Assembly (NCBI GenBank): GCA_963665265.2
Contig: OY762224.2
Coordinates: 2,542,001-2,606,000, forward strand
Reading direction: 5' to 3'
DNA from: CAXXHQ01 sp963665265
GTDB taxonomy: Bacteria; Planctomycetota; Planctomycetia; Pirellulales; Thermoguttaceae
DNA: 64,000 bases
Numbering within the stretch: the first letter of the stretch is position 1; each line of letters starts with the position of its first letter. Position numbers and translations under genes: made by a program. The notes below the pieces were generated by a model. It was given only the letters and a program-made list of their open reading frames with translations, was not told where the DNA came from and did no database searches. Positions 43,845 to 53,495 of this stretch are shown here, piece by piece.

Positions 43845-44373
43845 CAGGCATCCTCTGGCGTGGAAATAGTCGGCATTTCGTAGGTGCGATCCCAATAATT
43901 CATATCGACCCCGGAATCGTCAAACATCGCCAAATAGGCAAAACCGGAACTTCAGAAGGAAGGAGGAAGCAAGGAGCTTATTGTTGCGGCTTTATAGGCA
44001 ACAGAATGGGTAAAGCGGATTGAGTTTAAGGGCGGCATATTGCCAGTTGGTCGAGAGGAGGTTCAGACGGAGGATGGGCCGCGATAGCTTGGCGTTAAAG
44101 TGAAGCGGTCGTCGGCTTTTTTTCGACATGCGGCAGGCGCTCTTTACGATAATGCAATCTCTTTTCGCAATTCCTTTTTTGACTGAGCGGCCGAAATTGA
44201 CTTGCCCGCAGTTCAAATGTATATACATCTGTAGTTCTATATGCGGCAATTTCTCGCGGATAACGGATATGCTCGGCGCAATTTGCAAGAACGACGTTTT
44301 TTGGCATCCTATCGTTACGATTCGATGCTTCGGATGGAACGTTTTTTGGCGAACGCTCGTCGCCAATCGAGAA
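43845..44373. other. Gap between divergent barrel and ferritin-like genes
   Basis: About 530 bases. The plus frame opened at 44128 runs into the ferritin-like gene, but its first 82 residues are Cys/Phe/Trp-rich and not family-like, so I treat it as leader. No RNA gene seen. Confidence 0.4.
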
Positions 44374-44946
44374 ATGACTTTTCTCGACGTCGTGATGGAA
44401 AATCGTCGGCAATCGCCCGAGGAACGAGTTCACGTTCTCGTTTCGCGCTGCAAAAATCTTGAGTTATTGGCCGAAAGACTGTACCTCACTTTCGCCGAAC
44501 GTTTCGCCGCGTCGCCGCAGGCAGAAGACTTTTTTCGGACCATTTCCACGCAGGAGCACAAACACGCCGAACTGCTTGAAATCTGCCAAGCCGCTATGGA
44601 AAAAGGCCAATGGGACGAGGATTTGCTCCAAATGCTCCAAGACGGTTTGCCTGCCGTGGAGCAAAAAATCCGCGCGCTCGGCGAGGAAGCGATGAAGGCC
44701 ACGATGCTTGACGAAGCGCTTCGCTACGTCATTCAAATCGAATCCGCTGAAATCAACAAGATCTTTAATTCGATCATCGACTCCTGCGATTCGGCGTTTT
44801 TGCGCGGAATAAAGACTTTCCGCAAGGCCGGCCGCGTTCACATCGACTACATCTGCTGCGTCATTCCGCAGATTGACGCTTCTCTTAAACGCGCTTGCGA
44901 CGCCTTGGCCGAGCGCTACAAAATGAATTCCGCCGTGCTCGAATAA
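44374..44946 (+). CDS. Ferritin-like (rubrerythrin-type) diiron protein
   Basis: A 190-residue four-helix bundle with carboxylate/His iron ligands: AERLYLTFAERF (helix A), ISTQEHKHAELL (helix B, ExxH), and IESAEINKIFNSIID (helix C). It lacks the C-terminal rubredoxin domain of true rubrerythrin. Likely roles are peroxide detoxification or iron handling in the cytoplasm. The start is uncertain: ATG at 44374 or 44395; I use the former. No redox partner is adjacent. Confidence 0.7.
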   Translation: MTFLDVVMENRRQSPEERVHVLVSRCKNLELLAERLYLTFAERFAASPQAEDFFRTISTQEHKHAELLEICQAAMEKGQWDEDLLQMLQDGLPAVEQKIRALGEEAMKATMLDEALRYVIQIESAEINKIFNSIIDSCDSAFLRGIKTFRKAGRVHIDYICCVIPQIDASLKRACDALAERYKMNSAVLE

Positions 44947-45353
44947 ATCGAGCGAGCGGAAGAGCGACTTCTCCGTTTTCTTCGTTCTCTTGATTCCGGT
45001 ATTTTGAGGGCGAATTTGGCCCTCTATTTCAGAATAATCGGTAGACTTTTCCTTGGCGGTTATATCGGCAAAACACGGAGCGTTTTCGTAATAAGCGCTA
45101 CCGTTACGAAAAAATGACCTTCTAGTCAATCTGCGACGAGTTTTGCGTAACTTTGGGCAAAATTTGCCTTAAACTCCGACCGATCCAGTTCTGATTTTCT
45201 AGTCGTAGCGGCGGCGCCGATTATTTCTAACAAGACGGTTCTTCTTGAACTGTCGGACTTCCCGAATGAAATGGTTTTTCGCGACTCGCCGAAGAATTCG
45301 GCTGCGAAACGTTTCCCGCCAACGATTCCCACCTCAACCCACGGTCAACTATC
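44947..45353. other. Intergenic gap upstream of the outer-membrane factor gene
   Basis: About 400 bases without a gene or convincing RNA structure. The motif TTCTAGTC occurs twice (near 45120 and 45198) about 80 bases apart and could be an operator, but this is weak. Confidence 0.35.
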
Positions 45354-46988
45354 ATGCGTGCGATTTTCACTCTTTCACGCAACGCTTCGCATTTAGGACG
45401 ACGTAGCCCGTTGTTCGCCGTCGCCGCCTCGGTCGTCCTTGCCGCAAGTCTAGCGGCATCCGGATGCACGAGTCCTCGCGAGTACGTTCGCAACGGCTTC
45501 AAAGTCGGTTCGAACTACTGTAAGCCGCAAGCTCCGGTCGCCGAAAACTACATCGACGCCAACGATCAACGCGTTCGATCCCAGTCGGACGATCTCAGCA
45601 AGTGGTGGACCGTTTTCAACGATCCGACCCTTGATTCGTTGGTTAAAAACGCCTATTCGCAAAACTTGACTTTACGACAGGCGGGCTGCCGAATCTTGGA
45701 AGCCCGAGCTAACCTCGGCATTGCCGGCGGAAATCTTCTTCCGCAAAGCCAGACGGCGTCGGGCGGGTATTCGCGCAACGCCGCGGCGATCGCCACTGGA
45801 TCGACCGCCGGAAAATTTTCCGATAACTGGTCCACCGGCCTCAACCTGAGCTGGGAACTCGATTTCTGGGGCCGTTTCCGTCGCGCCGTCACCGCCGCGC
45901 AAGCGTCGTTGGACGCCTCGGTCGAAGATTATGACGACGTTCTCGTCACCATGCTTTCGGACGTCGCTACTTATTACGTCCAATACCGAACCGCCGAAGA
46001 GCAACTCGCGGCGACGAAAGCCAACGCGGAATTACAACGAAGAATATGGGAGAAGACGAAGCTTCAAGCGCAGGTCGGTACGGTTAGCGCTCTTGACCCT
46101 GCCCAAGCCGAGAGCACGTTCCGTCAAACCGAAGCGGCAATTCCCGCCTTGGAAATTTCGCGTCGCGAGGCCGCCAATCGTCTGTGCATTCTGATGGGAA
46201 TGCCCGCCCAAGACCTGGAGAGCCGGTTAGGCGTGGGGCGTATTCCGACCGCCCCGGCCGAAGTCGGCGTCGGAATTCCGGCCGATCTCCTCCGCCGTCG
46301 ACCGGACGTGCGGCGCGCCGAGCGCATCGCCGCCGCCCAATGCGAAATGATCGGCATCGCCAAGGCCGATTACTACCCGGCATTTTACGTCAACGGTTCG
46401 CTAGGATATTCGGCGAAGAATTTTCCCGATCTGTTTAAGTACAATTCGTTCAACGGAAGCATCGGACCTTCCTTCCAATGGAATATCTTCAACTACGGGC
46501 GAATCTTGAACAACGTTCGTTATCAAGACGCTTATTTCCAAGAGTTGGTTTTAGGATATCAGAGCAAGGTGCTCACGGCCGGCGAAGAGGCCGAGAACGG
46601 CATCACGTCGTTCCTCCACTCGCAAGAACGCGCCAAAAGCATGGAGCTTAGCGTCGTTGCGGCCCAAGAAGCGACTCGCCTTGTCTTGAAGCAATACGAA
46701 CAGGGAAAAATCGACTTCAATCGCGTGGCGACGATCGCGCAAAATCTCGTCTCGCAGCAAAACGCCTACGCCCAGTCTCGCGGTCAAATCGCCACCGGTT
46801 TGATTCTGATTTACCGAGCGATCGGCGGCGGTTGGGATATTCGCCTCGAACCGTCGCAACCGACCGAGATCGTTCCGTCGCGATTGCCGCCGGTCGAAGC
46901 TCCGATCATCCCGGATAAAATAGAAGAACCGGTTCGAGCCCCGACGCAAAACGGAACGGCCATGCCTCAGCCGCCGCAAAATCCGTAA
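45354..46988 (+). CDS. RND efflux outer-membrane lipoprotein (NodT/OprM-like)
   Basis: TolC-superfamily outer-membrane exit duct of a tripartite efflux pump. The signal peptide ends in a lipobox (ASGC, Cys38), so it is lipid-anchored. The duplicated helical-barrel repeats are present: WWTVFNDPTLDSLVKNAYSQNLTLRQAGCRI, SWELDFWGRFRRAVTAAQAS, IPADLLRRRPDVRRAERIAAAQCEMIGIAKADYYP and, in the second half, FQWNIFNYGRILNNVR. A Pro-rich tail (about 490-544) follows. No inner-membrane pump or adaptor lies beside it, so its partners are encoded elsewhere. Confidence 0.93.
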   Translation: MRAIFTLSRNASHLGRRSPLFAVAASVVLAASLAASGCTSPREYVRNGFKVGSNYCKPQAPVAENYIDANDQRVRSQSDDLSKWWTVFNDPTLDSLVKNAYSQNLTLRQAGCRILEARANLGIAGGNLLPQSQTASGGYSRNAAAIATGSTAGKFSDNWSTGLNLSWELDFWGRFRRAVTAAQASLDASVEDYDDVLVTMLSDVATYYVQYRTAEEQLAATKANAELQRRIWEKTKLQAQVGTVSALDPAQAESTFRQTEAAIPALEISRREAANRLCILMGMPAQDLESRLGVGRIPTAPAEVGVGIPADLLRRRPDVRRAERIAAAQCEMIGIAKADYYPAFYVNGSLGYSAKNFPDLFKYNSFNGSIGPSFQWNIFNYGRILNNVRYQDAYFQELVLGYQSKVLTAGEEAENGITSFLHSQERAKSMELSVVAAQEATRLVLKQYEQGKIDFNRVATIAQNLVSQQNAYAQSRGQIATGLILIYRAIGGGWDIRLEPSQPTEIVPSRLPPVEAPIIPDKIEEPVRAPTQNGTAMPQPPQNP

Positions 46989-47015
46989 TGCGGGCTTTTG
47001 CCGAATGAAAACCGC

Positions 47016-47055
47016 AAAACGCGTCGAAGCAATCTTCGACGCGTTTTCATTTTAA
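47016..47055 (+). terminator. Terminator of the outer-membrane factor gene
   Basis: A perfect 14-bp stem (AAAACGCGTCGAAG and its complement, 47016-47047) closes a CAAT loop and is followed by CATTTT. It lies 28 bases after the stop codon. Confidence 0.85.
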
Positions 47056-47256
47056 CGCTTTGGCCTTCGTCGCGCGGGGCGTACGGAGAGACCGAGACGG
47101 CAACGTCAATCTGGGGGGAATTCGCTTCGATTTTTCGCATATATTCGCCCTTTTTTCGACCGCCCTTGCGAAATCGCCGAGGATTCGCATACTTACGGAA
47201 TTGAGCGCTATTAATGGTCAGACAATTAAATCACATATCTCTTTGAGGTGATCGCC

Positions 47257-48324
47257 GTGGAAGCAAAAGCCTTTGATTTTCTTAAACAAATTCTCGAAAC
47301 GCCGAGCGCGTCGGGCTATGAAGAGCCGGTGCAAAAAATCGTTCGAGAATACGTCGCCGGTTTCGCCGATGAAGTTCGCACCGACTTGCACGGCAACGTC
47401 ATCGTCGCGAAAAACCCGAACGCTCCGTTTCGCATTATGCTTGCCGGGCATTGCGACCAAATCGGTCTCATCGTTCAGCATATTGACGACGAAGGATTCA
47501 TCTTCATTCAGCCGATCGGAGGTTGGGATCCCCAAGTTCTTATCGGGCAGCGCATGATCGTTTGGACGTCGAGCGGTCCAGTTCCCGGGATTATCGCGCG
47601 AAAGCCGATTCATCTCCAGACTGACGAAGAGAAAAAGCAAGTTCCGAAGATGAAAGATCTATGGCTCGACATCGGAGCCGCGAATAAAGAAGAGGTTAAG
47701 AAGCTCGTCCGCGTCGGCGACTCGGTCACTGTTGAGCTGGAATTCCGCCAACTTTTGAACAACTGCGCAGTTTCGCCCGCCATGGACGACAAAGCCGGCT
47801 GCTGGGTCGTTATTGAAGCGCTTCGTCGCGCTTGCTTAAAAAATAAGAAACTGGCTTGCGGGGTGTTCGCCGTTTCGACCGTGCAGGAAGAGCTCGGTCT
47901 TCGCGGCGCCAAGACCAGCGCTTTCGGCATTAACGCCCAAGTCGGGGTCGCCGTCGACGTCACTTTCGCGACCGATTGTCCCACAATCGAAAAGAAAGAG
48001 GAAGGCGAAGTGCGACTCGGCAAAGGTCCGACGATTCATCGCGGACCGAACATGAATCACAAGGTCGTCGAGAAGTTGATTGAAGCGGCCGAGGGAAACG
48101 GCATCGCCTATCAATTGGTCGCCTCGAACCGCGCCACCGGCACCGACGCCAACGCCATGCAGGTCAACGCCGCGGGCATGGCCACGGCATTGGTCAGCAT
48201 TCCTAACCGTTATATGCATAGCCCCGTCGAAATGATTTCGCTCGACGATCTCGACAAAGCCGCCGATCTTATCGCCGCATTCATCGCCTCGGTCGAACCG
48301 AACGGCGATTTTATTCCCGGCTAG
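47257..48324 (+). CDS. M42-family aminopeptidase (glutamyl aminopeptidase/endoglucanase family)
   Basis: Cytoplasmic dodecameric (TET-type) metallo-aminopeptidase. The 355 residues contain the metal ligands AGHCDQIG (His), MDDKAGCW (bridging Asp), the general base in VQEELGLRGA (Glu), VAVDVTFATD (Asp) and the last His in MHSPVEMI. I choose the GTG at 47257, because GAGGTG six bases upstream is its Shine-Dalgarno site and overlaps the alternative GTG at 47248. Confidence 0.92.
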   Translation: MEAKAFDFLKQILETPSASGYEEPVQKIVREYVAGFADEVRTDLHGNVIVAKNPNAPFRIMLAGHCDQIGLIVQHIDDEGFIFIQPIGGWDPQVLIGQRMIVWTSSGPVPGIIARKPIHLQTDEEKKQVPKMKDLWLDIGAANKEEVKKLVRVGDSVTVELEFRQLLNNCAVSPAMDDKAGCWVVIEALRRACLKNKKLACGVFAVSTVQEELGLRGAKTSAFGINAQVGVAVDVTFATDCPTIEKKEEGEVRLGKGPTIHRGPNMNHKVVEKLIEAAEGNGIAYQLVASNRATGTDANAMQVNAAGMATALVSIPNRYMHSPVEMISLDDLDKAADLIAAFIASVEPNGDFIPG

Positions 48325-48365
48325 GGTTGTCCGTATATCGCTGAGCGATAGCGTGAATTGCACCG

Positions 48366-48392
48366 CGTCCCTCTCCTTCGAGGAGAGGGACG
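48366..48392. repeat. 12-bp hairpin upstream of the methyltransferase gene
   Basis: A perfect inverted repeat (CGTCCCTCTCCT and its complement, TCG loop). Its right arm, GAGGAGAG, is the same as the Shine-Dalgarno region of the next gene (about 48418-48425), so the left arm could also pair with that site and block translation. Confidence 0.45.
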
Positions 48393-48431
48393 TAACGCGG
48401 GCGTGCGACTACTTTTCGAGGAGAGTACGCC

Positions 48432-48992
48432 ATGAATTTTCAAGAGCGCTGGATAGATTTCCTTTATCGTTCGGCTATGGCAAGCCGAAGAACTCGCGCT
48501 TTGCTCACGCCGCTCGGCGCGATCGTGTTTTTCGCCTTCGTCGCCGCGTTCATCGTCGGCGCCGCTTACTGCGACCGGTTCTTCGCCTTTCCGCCGCTGC
48601 TTCCCGCGCCTTATCAAAGCATCGTCGGGGGAGTTTTGCTCGTGCTGGGCGTCGTAGCGGTCGGTTGGTGCAATAAGAATTTCTTTAAAGCGCACGGAAC
48701 GCCGGTTCCGCTCAATCCGCCGCAAGAGCTTGTCTGCGTCGGGCCGCACGCCGTGATTCGAAATCCGATCCTTGCCGGGCTTTTCGCCGCCATGTTCGGC
48801 GTTGGATTCTTAATGAATTCAATCAGCCTTGTTGCGTTCTTCACGCCGTTGTTCATTCTAGTCAACGTCGTTGAAATCAAGATGATTGAAGAGCCGGAGT
48901 TGGAAAAGCGTTTCGGCGACTCCTATCTTGAATACAAGAAAAGAACGCCGATGTTTTTTCCGCGACTGTTTCGGCGAAGAATAGATGAGTGA
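48432..48992 (+). CDS. Isoprenylcysteine methyltransferase-like membrane protein
   Basis: Integral-membrane methyltransferase of the ICMT/PEMT group: 186 residues, four or five hydrophobic segments, and the SAM-binding signature VCVGPHAVIRNPILAGLFAAMFGVGF followed by EIKMIEEPELEKRFGDSYLEYKKRTPMFFPR. Bacterial members methylate lipids or small molecules rather than prenylated proteins. GAGGAGAG lies about six bases before the ATG. The target is unknown. Confidence 0.85.
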   Translation: MNFQERWIDFLYRSAMASRRTRALLTPLGAIVFFAFVAAFIVGAAYCDRFFAFPPLLPAPYQSIVGGVLLVLGVVAVGWCNKNFFKAHGTPVPLNPPQELVCVGPHAVIRNPILAGLFAAMFGVGFLMNSISLVAFFTPLFILVNVVEIKMIEEPELEKRFGDSYLEYKKRTPMFFPRLFRRRIDE

Positions 48993-49052
48993 TATAGGGT
49001 TATTGTCCCGTCGATTTCTTCATTTGCGTCCCTATCCTCTACGCCCAACTCC

Positions 49053-49868
49053 CTATGCCCTATTCTGCGTTTCCTGCACGACGATAAAGACGCTGTCGAT
49101 CTCGAATTCCGAATTGCGCATGCACTGCGCAGAAATTTCGACGGGAATGGCCGCTCCCCCTTTTCGCAGAAACCGCTTGGTGAGAATGAATCGGCTCGAT
49201 TCGCCGTCGAGCAACGCCTGAAACTTCGCGTTTTCGGCCGGCAGGTCGTCGGGATGCGTCAATTGGTCCCAACTTAGCAGAACAAGCTCCTCTTCCGAGT
49301 AACCGAGGGTCCGGCACAAACGCTCGTTGACTTCAATCCAATCTTTCTTCGCCGAGAGCATGGCCATTCCGACCAAACCTTGCTCGAAATAGCCTCGAAA
49401 TCGCGATTCGCTTTCCAACAACCATTCCTCGGCTTTCCGGCGTTCCTCGATCTCGTCTTCCAGCCGCTTGTTCACGTCGGCCAACTCGGCGGTTCGCTGG
49501 GCGACTCGCTCCTCTAACCGGTCATGCGCCTCCTGCAGTTTTATCTCCGCTTCGTTGCGACGGCTGATCTGTTGCGATAAATGTTTTGCGAAGAGAGTGA
49601 TACCGACGAGCCCGGCGAACCACATTCCGCCGTAGCCCAAGATTCTGTCGCGAATGTTGACCGACCGCATGGAGGCGATAGCGTTGGCGTCGAGTTCGAC
49701 GCCGTTTTCACCGCGATGGAGCAAATTTCTCGCATGGACATACTCGTCATTCGCTTCCCAACCGAGCGTTAGGCCGACGGCGACAGTCCAGAGGAGCAGT
49801 AAGATACCGATTCCGCGGCGAAATCGCAAAGGGGCTCCCGCGAAAGAGTTTTCGTTTCCTTGAGACAT
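49053..49868 (-). CDS. Membrane-anchored PAS-domain sensor without output domain
   Basis: A 271-residue protein: two membrane helices (about 18-37 and 77-95) bracketing a short periplasmic loop, a coiled coil (about 100-150, EAHDRLEERVAQRTAELADVNKRLEDEIEERRKAEE) and one PAS domain (about 152-265: ESRFRGYFEQGLVGMAML, VNERLCRTLGYSEEEL, THPDDLPAE, the S-box-like RFLRKGGAAIPVEI). The reading frame then stops cleanly, with no histidine kinase, GGDEF or methyl-accepting part. It may be a partial gene or a partner that signals through a separate protein. Confidence 0.85.
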   Translation of the reverse strand: MSQGNENSFAGAPLRFRRGIGILLLLWTVAVGLTLGWEANDEYVHARNLLHRGENGVELDANAIASMRSVNIRDRILGYGGMWFAGLVGITLFAKHLSQQISRRNEAEIKLQEAHDRLEERVAQRTAELADVNKRLEDEIEERRKAEEWLLESESRFRGYFEQGLVGMAMLSAKKDWIEVNERLCRTLGYSEEELVLLSWDQLTHPDDLPAENAKFQALLDGESSRFILTKRFLRKGGAAIPVEISAQCMRNSEFEIDSVFIVVQETQNRA

Positions 49869-50046
49869 CGCTTCCTCGTCGATAGATCATTCATTCCGGA
49901 AAACAATACAATTACTATCCTAATTATCGGTCATGTTTTCCGAGGAAGCAAATTTGCCCACTTTTGGAAGAGGATTTTCGTTAAACAGCTTTTATGCTTG
50001 GTTTTGTCCGCCTGCTTTCCGTCTATTATCCTCTCCTTCTCGCGCC

Positions 50047-51168
50047 CTATTTTTGCGGCATCGCTCGTTCCAATGCCGCCAGCAGTTTATCAAACGGCTT
50101 GTTAAATTTATCAATTCCTTCGTCTTCGAGTTGTTGCGTCGCTTTGTCAATGTCGATTCCGGTCTCGTGCAGTCGCTCCAAGATCGTTTGCGCCAAGTGG
50201 ACGTCCTCCTCAAGACGGGACGCCGGGGCGCCGTGATCGCGATAGGCCGCCAGCGTTTCCATGGGAACCGTGTTTACCGTGTTCGGGCCGATTAACGAAT
50301 CGACGTATTTTACGTCGCTGTAGCATGGATTTTTCACGCCGGTGCTCGCCCAAAGCAAGCGTTGCGGTCGGGCGCCTTGCTCGGCTAAGCGTTTGAACCG
50401 CTCGCTTTCGAACATTTCTTTATAGGCTTGATACGCCATTTTCGCGCTGGAGATCGCAACTTGCCCGAGGGCTCCCTTGGCGATTACCGCCTCTTCGCCC
50501 CCATCGGCAATGCATTTTTCGAGCAGGGGATCGACCAACGTATCGATGCGGCTGATAAAGAAGCTCGCCACCGAGGCCGCATGATCTAACGGTTTTCCGA
50601 GCGAGGCTCGCGTCTCCAGCCCGCTCAAATACGCGGCGGCCGTTTCACGATATCTCGACAGGCCGAATATCAACGTTACGTTGACGTTAACGCCTTCACT
50701 AATCAATTGCGAAACGGCGGTGAGGCCTGCCGTGGTGGCGGGGACTTTAATCATCACGTTCGGGCGGTCGAGCGACGCCCATAAACGCTTCGCTTCTTCG
50801 ATCGTTCCGGCGGTATCATAGGCAAGATGAGGATTCACTTCCAAACTGACGTAACCGTCTTGGCCGTTCGTTCGGTCAAACACCTGCCGAAAATCGTCCG
50901 CAGCGCGTCGCACGTCGCATAAACTTAAGGTCTCGTAAATCTCCAATACGTTTTTTCCTTCGGCGCCTAGTTTTTGCATCTCCTCGTCGTAGTCGTGACT
51001 TTCGGTGATCGCCTTTTCAAAAATAGCCGGATTCGAAGTCATTCCCCGTAGACCGTCGTCGTTGATTAACCGTTTTAACTCGCCGCTTTCGAGCAAATCA
51101 CGCCGAATATAATCCAACCAAATAGATTGTCCGAGCGACGCCAATTCGGTTAAGGGATTCTTGGACAT
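50047..51168 (-). CDS. tal: Transaldolase
   Basis: Transfers a dihydroxyacetone unit between sugar phosphates in the pentose-phosphate pathway. The 373-residue TIM-barrel enzyme has GMTSNPAIFEKAI, VSLEVNPHLAYDTAGTIEEAKRL, the Schiff-base lysine in NVMIKVPATTAGL, NVNVTLIFGLSRY and WASTGVKNP. Length and motifs match the longer (mycobacterial/cyanobacterial) transaldolase class rather than the 220-residue type. AGGA precedes the ATG. It stands alone. Confidence 0.94.
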   Translation of the reverse strand: MSKNPLTELASLGQSIWLDYIRRDLLESGELKRLINDDGLRGMTSNPAIFEKAITESHDYDEEMQKLGAEGKNVLEIYETLSLCDVRRAADDFRQVFDRTNGQDGYVSLEVNPHLAYDTAGTIEEAKRLWASLDRPNVMIKVPATTAGLTAVSQLISEGVNVNVTLIFGLSRYRETAAAYLSGLETRASLGKPLDHAASVASFFISRIDTLVDPLLEKCIADGGEEAVIAKGALGQVAISSAKMAYQAYKEMFESERFKRLAEQGARPQRLLWASTGVKNPCYSDVKYVDSLIGPNTVNTVPMETLAAYRDHGAPASRLEEDVHLAQTILERLHETGIDIDKATQQLEDEGIDKFNKPFDKLLAALERAMPQK

Positions 51169-51352
51169 GGTTTTTTCCTCGCTTCAAGTCGGTGGAATAG
51201 GGAGACTTTCCGCCTATCGCGGCTTTGTAATTAATGAACAGGGAATCGCCTTGCCCCTGCTCCAATAGAATTGTACGGCGCGATAGAAGCCCCCCCTGAT
51301 CGTTATGAATCGCTTGAATCGACAGGGTGTTAAAGAGAATCGGCGGACGGCG

Positions 51353-52120
51353 CTAGCGCACTTCCAGGACGGCGCTCGCCTCGTAGCGAGTGGCCAGGTG
51401 GATTGGTAAGTGCGGGCCGACGATTTTGCGGTGCGTGTCCAACGCCAAAGCGGGCGTGTTGTTGTCTTTAGAGAGGTGAGCTAGGCATGCCCATTGCATT
51501 CGAGGCGGAGCCTTCGATTTTAATACCTCAGCCGCCTCGACGTTCGAAATATGGCCGCCCGGTCCTAGAATTCTTTTTTTCAAATGGAAAGGGTAGGGGC
51601 CTTGCCGCAGCATTTCCGCGTCGTAGTTGCTTTCGAGCAGCACGGCGTCGAGCGATTCGATGACGCTTTCCAACTCGGAGAAGACATGTCCTAAATCGGT
51701 CAAAATGCCGAGCCGACGTCGGCCGTCGTCCACGACGAAGGCCGCGCCGTCAACGCCATCGTGCGGCGTGGGAATCGTTTCGACCGTGACATGATCGAAA
51801 CGGAGCTTTTCGCCGGCGGAAAAAGGGCGAAGGTCGCTGATTTCGCCGATTCCATACCGACTTGCCGCCTGATACGTTTTGGAGGTAGCGAAAATTGGCA
51901 GGTTGAACTTGCGATGGAAAACGCCCATGTTTCGGGCGTGGTCGCTGTGGTCGTGGGAGATAAGGACCGCATTGACGTCGGCAACGCTTCGGCCGTGTCG
52001 AGCGAGGCGTTCCTTGGCCTGAATTCCGCTGATTCCGGCGTCGAACAACAACTTCACGTCGTCGCATTCGACGTAAATGCAATTGCCGTTGCTGCCGGAT
52101 TGTAGGGAAATGACTCGCAT
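51353..52120 (-). CDS. YycJ/WalJ-like metallo-beta-lactamase-fold protein
   Basis: A 255-residue MBL-fold hydrolase. The zinc site is SHDHSDH (metal motif), with TPHDGVDGAAF, LTDLGH and LLESNYD as further ligands or fold marks, and GPGGHISN and CLAHLSKDNN near the end. The pattern SLQSGSNGNCIYVE at the N-terminus is typical of YycJ, reported as a 5'-3' exonuclease involved in mismatch repair. In its usual Firmicute setting it sits with WalKR; that operon is absent here. Confidence 0.85.
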   Translation of the reverse strand: MRVISLQSGSNGNCIYVECDDVKLLFDAGISGIQAKERLARHGRSVADVNAVLISHDHSDHARNMGVFHRKFNLPIFATSKTYQAASRYGIGEISDLRPFSAGEKLRFDHVTVETIPTPHDGVDGAAFVVDDGRRRLGILTDLGHVFSELESVIESLDAVLLESNYDAEMLRQGPYPFHLKKRILGPGGHISNVEAAEVLKSKAPPRMQWACLAHLSKDNNTPALALDTHRKIVGPHLPIHLATRYEASAVLEVR

Positions 52121-52325
52121 CGCCCCATTTTACAGGGGTGAAGCGAAACGCGGGAGGGGGAATGAGGGCAGGCGTTCCTTTCTTTTGACCACGGGGAACT
52201 GACATTCTTCTCCGTTCATTTCCTCTTCGGACGCTCTTTGAGCGAAGGAGACAAGACGTTCCTGTGTGTATCGAGGAGTAGGGCGGGACGACGTTCCGAG
52301 AATTTGGCCATTCGAGATTTCTTGT

Positions 52326-53357
52326 TTATTGCGCTGCTTGCGTTTCGGCGACTTTACGGCGTTCTTTTTTGCGTCGAAGTTTTGATAAAACGGTTAGCAC
52401 GACTAGTCCGACGGCAGAAAGAACCGCCGCCGTTCGCACAACATTTTCCAGCCACCATGGATCGGTTCTTGGGGCTGAGGCGTCTCCTTCATCGAGATCG
52501 ATTTTCTCGCCGCCGTTCCGCGTGGCGAGCGCCCGCAGATTCTTCATCAGAAAATCGACCGAAAGCCGTCGGATCGACGTATCGGCAAACACGACGTTCG
52601 CGCAATACCGGGGAACGTAGATCGGCCCTGGTACGTTACTCCTATGCACGGAGAATAATTTTGCCGTTTGCGCCGCGTTCTTCGGATCGCACAACACGTC
52701 AAGCGATAAATCCTTCGGCTCCGCCCAACTCTCTATCCCGTCGACGGTTTCAATGCATACAATCGTCGAGCCCGTGGCGTCGGTCACGTCGTTCAACTTT
52801 GTCGTTTCCGCGCCGGGCCAAATCGTATCAGGGCCGGTAATCGCAACGTAGTTGCACTTGGCGCTTTTGCCAGAGGTTGAATGGGAGGGGCATTGGAAGA
52901 TCGGCAAATAAGTTCCGATAACGTCTTTGTTGGCCGCATCGTTCCAGGGCTTGTCAAAATGATATTTATCATGAAGATTTCCTACATCGAGGAACGGGAG
53001 AACCCGAACTCGCCAACTATGCATGGGCTTGCCGTCGGCGTCCGCCGTATATGCGGCAGGATAATGACCGTTGGCATTTTCATAAATCTCTATCGCCAAT
53101 TTGAGTTGCTGCATGTTATTCGAGCACGCGGCCATACGACCGTACTCCCTGGCAATTTGCACGGCCGGCAAGAGCAAACCGACGAGGACGACGATAAAAA
53201 GGACAAGCGGCCACCAAGCCATATAGCGGTAGGCGGTTAATAGTATGAGGAATCCGACGGCGGACAAAGCCCCTTCATCTCCGTACAAACCCGTCATCGA
53301 GGCGACTAAGGCGGCGGCTAACGCAACCGTAAGAACGCGAGCGGAAATCGGTTTCAT
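52326..53357 (-). CDS. DUF1559-like pilin-type protein with an extra C-terminal membrane helix
   Basis: A planctomycete-typical protein with a pseudopilin-like core: CSNNMQQLKLAIEIYENANGHYPAAY then HSWRVRVLPFLD, FQCPSHSTSGKSAKCNYVAITGP and FADTSIRRLS. Unusually there are two helices before the core (about 10-70) and a further helix near the C-terminus (WWLENVVRTAAVLSAVGLVVLTVL) with a basic tail. The usual N-terminal prepilin signal (RRAFTLVELL) is missing. Large numbers of DUF1559 genes exist in these genomes, but their role is not settled. Confidence 0.75.
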   Translation of the reverse strand: MKPISARVLTVALAAALVASMTGLYGDEGALSAVGFLILLTAYRYMAWWPLVLFIVVLVGLLLPAVQIAREYGRMAACSNNMQQLKLAIEIYENANGHYPAAYTADADGKPMHSWRVRVLPFLDVGNLHDKYHFDKPWNDAANKDVIGTYLPIFQCPSHSTSGKSAKCNYVAITGPDTIWPGAETTKLNDVTDATGSTIVCIETVDGIESWAEPKDLSLDVLCDPKNAAQTAKLFSVHRSNVPGPIYVPRYCANVVFADTSIRRLSVDFLMKNLRALATRNGGEKIDLDEGDASAPRTDPWWLENVVRTAAVLSAVGLVVLTVLSKLRRKKERRKVAETQAAQ

Positions 53358-53495
53358 GGTTCGCCCCGCTTAGGAAAAGAAGAAATACGTATGCTGACAG
53401 CGATTCTACTCAAACGCCGCGAGAACCTCAAATTCGGCGAATCCGCGTTTTCGCGCATTTGCGGTCGCCTCGTTTCAGCAAAGCATTGGCGTTTT

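Noticed and set aside
44128..44373. An N-terminal extension of the ferritin-like protein
   Set aside because: The 82 extra residues are rich in Cys, Trp and Phe, lack family similarity and have no start signal.
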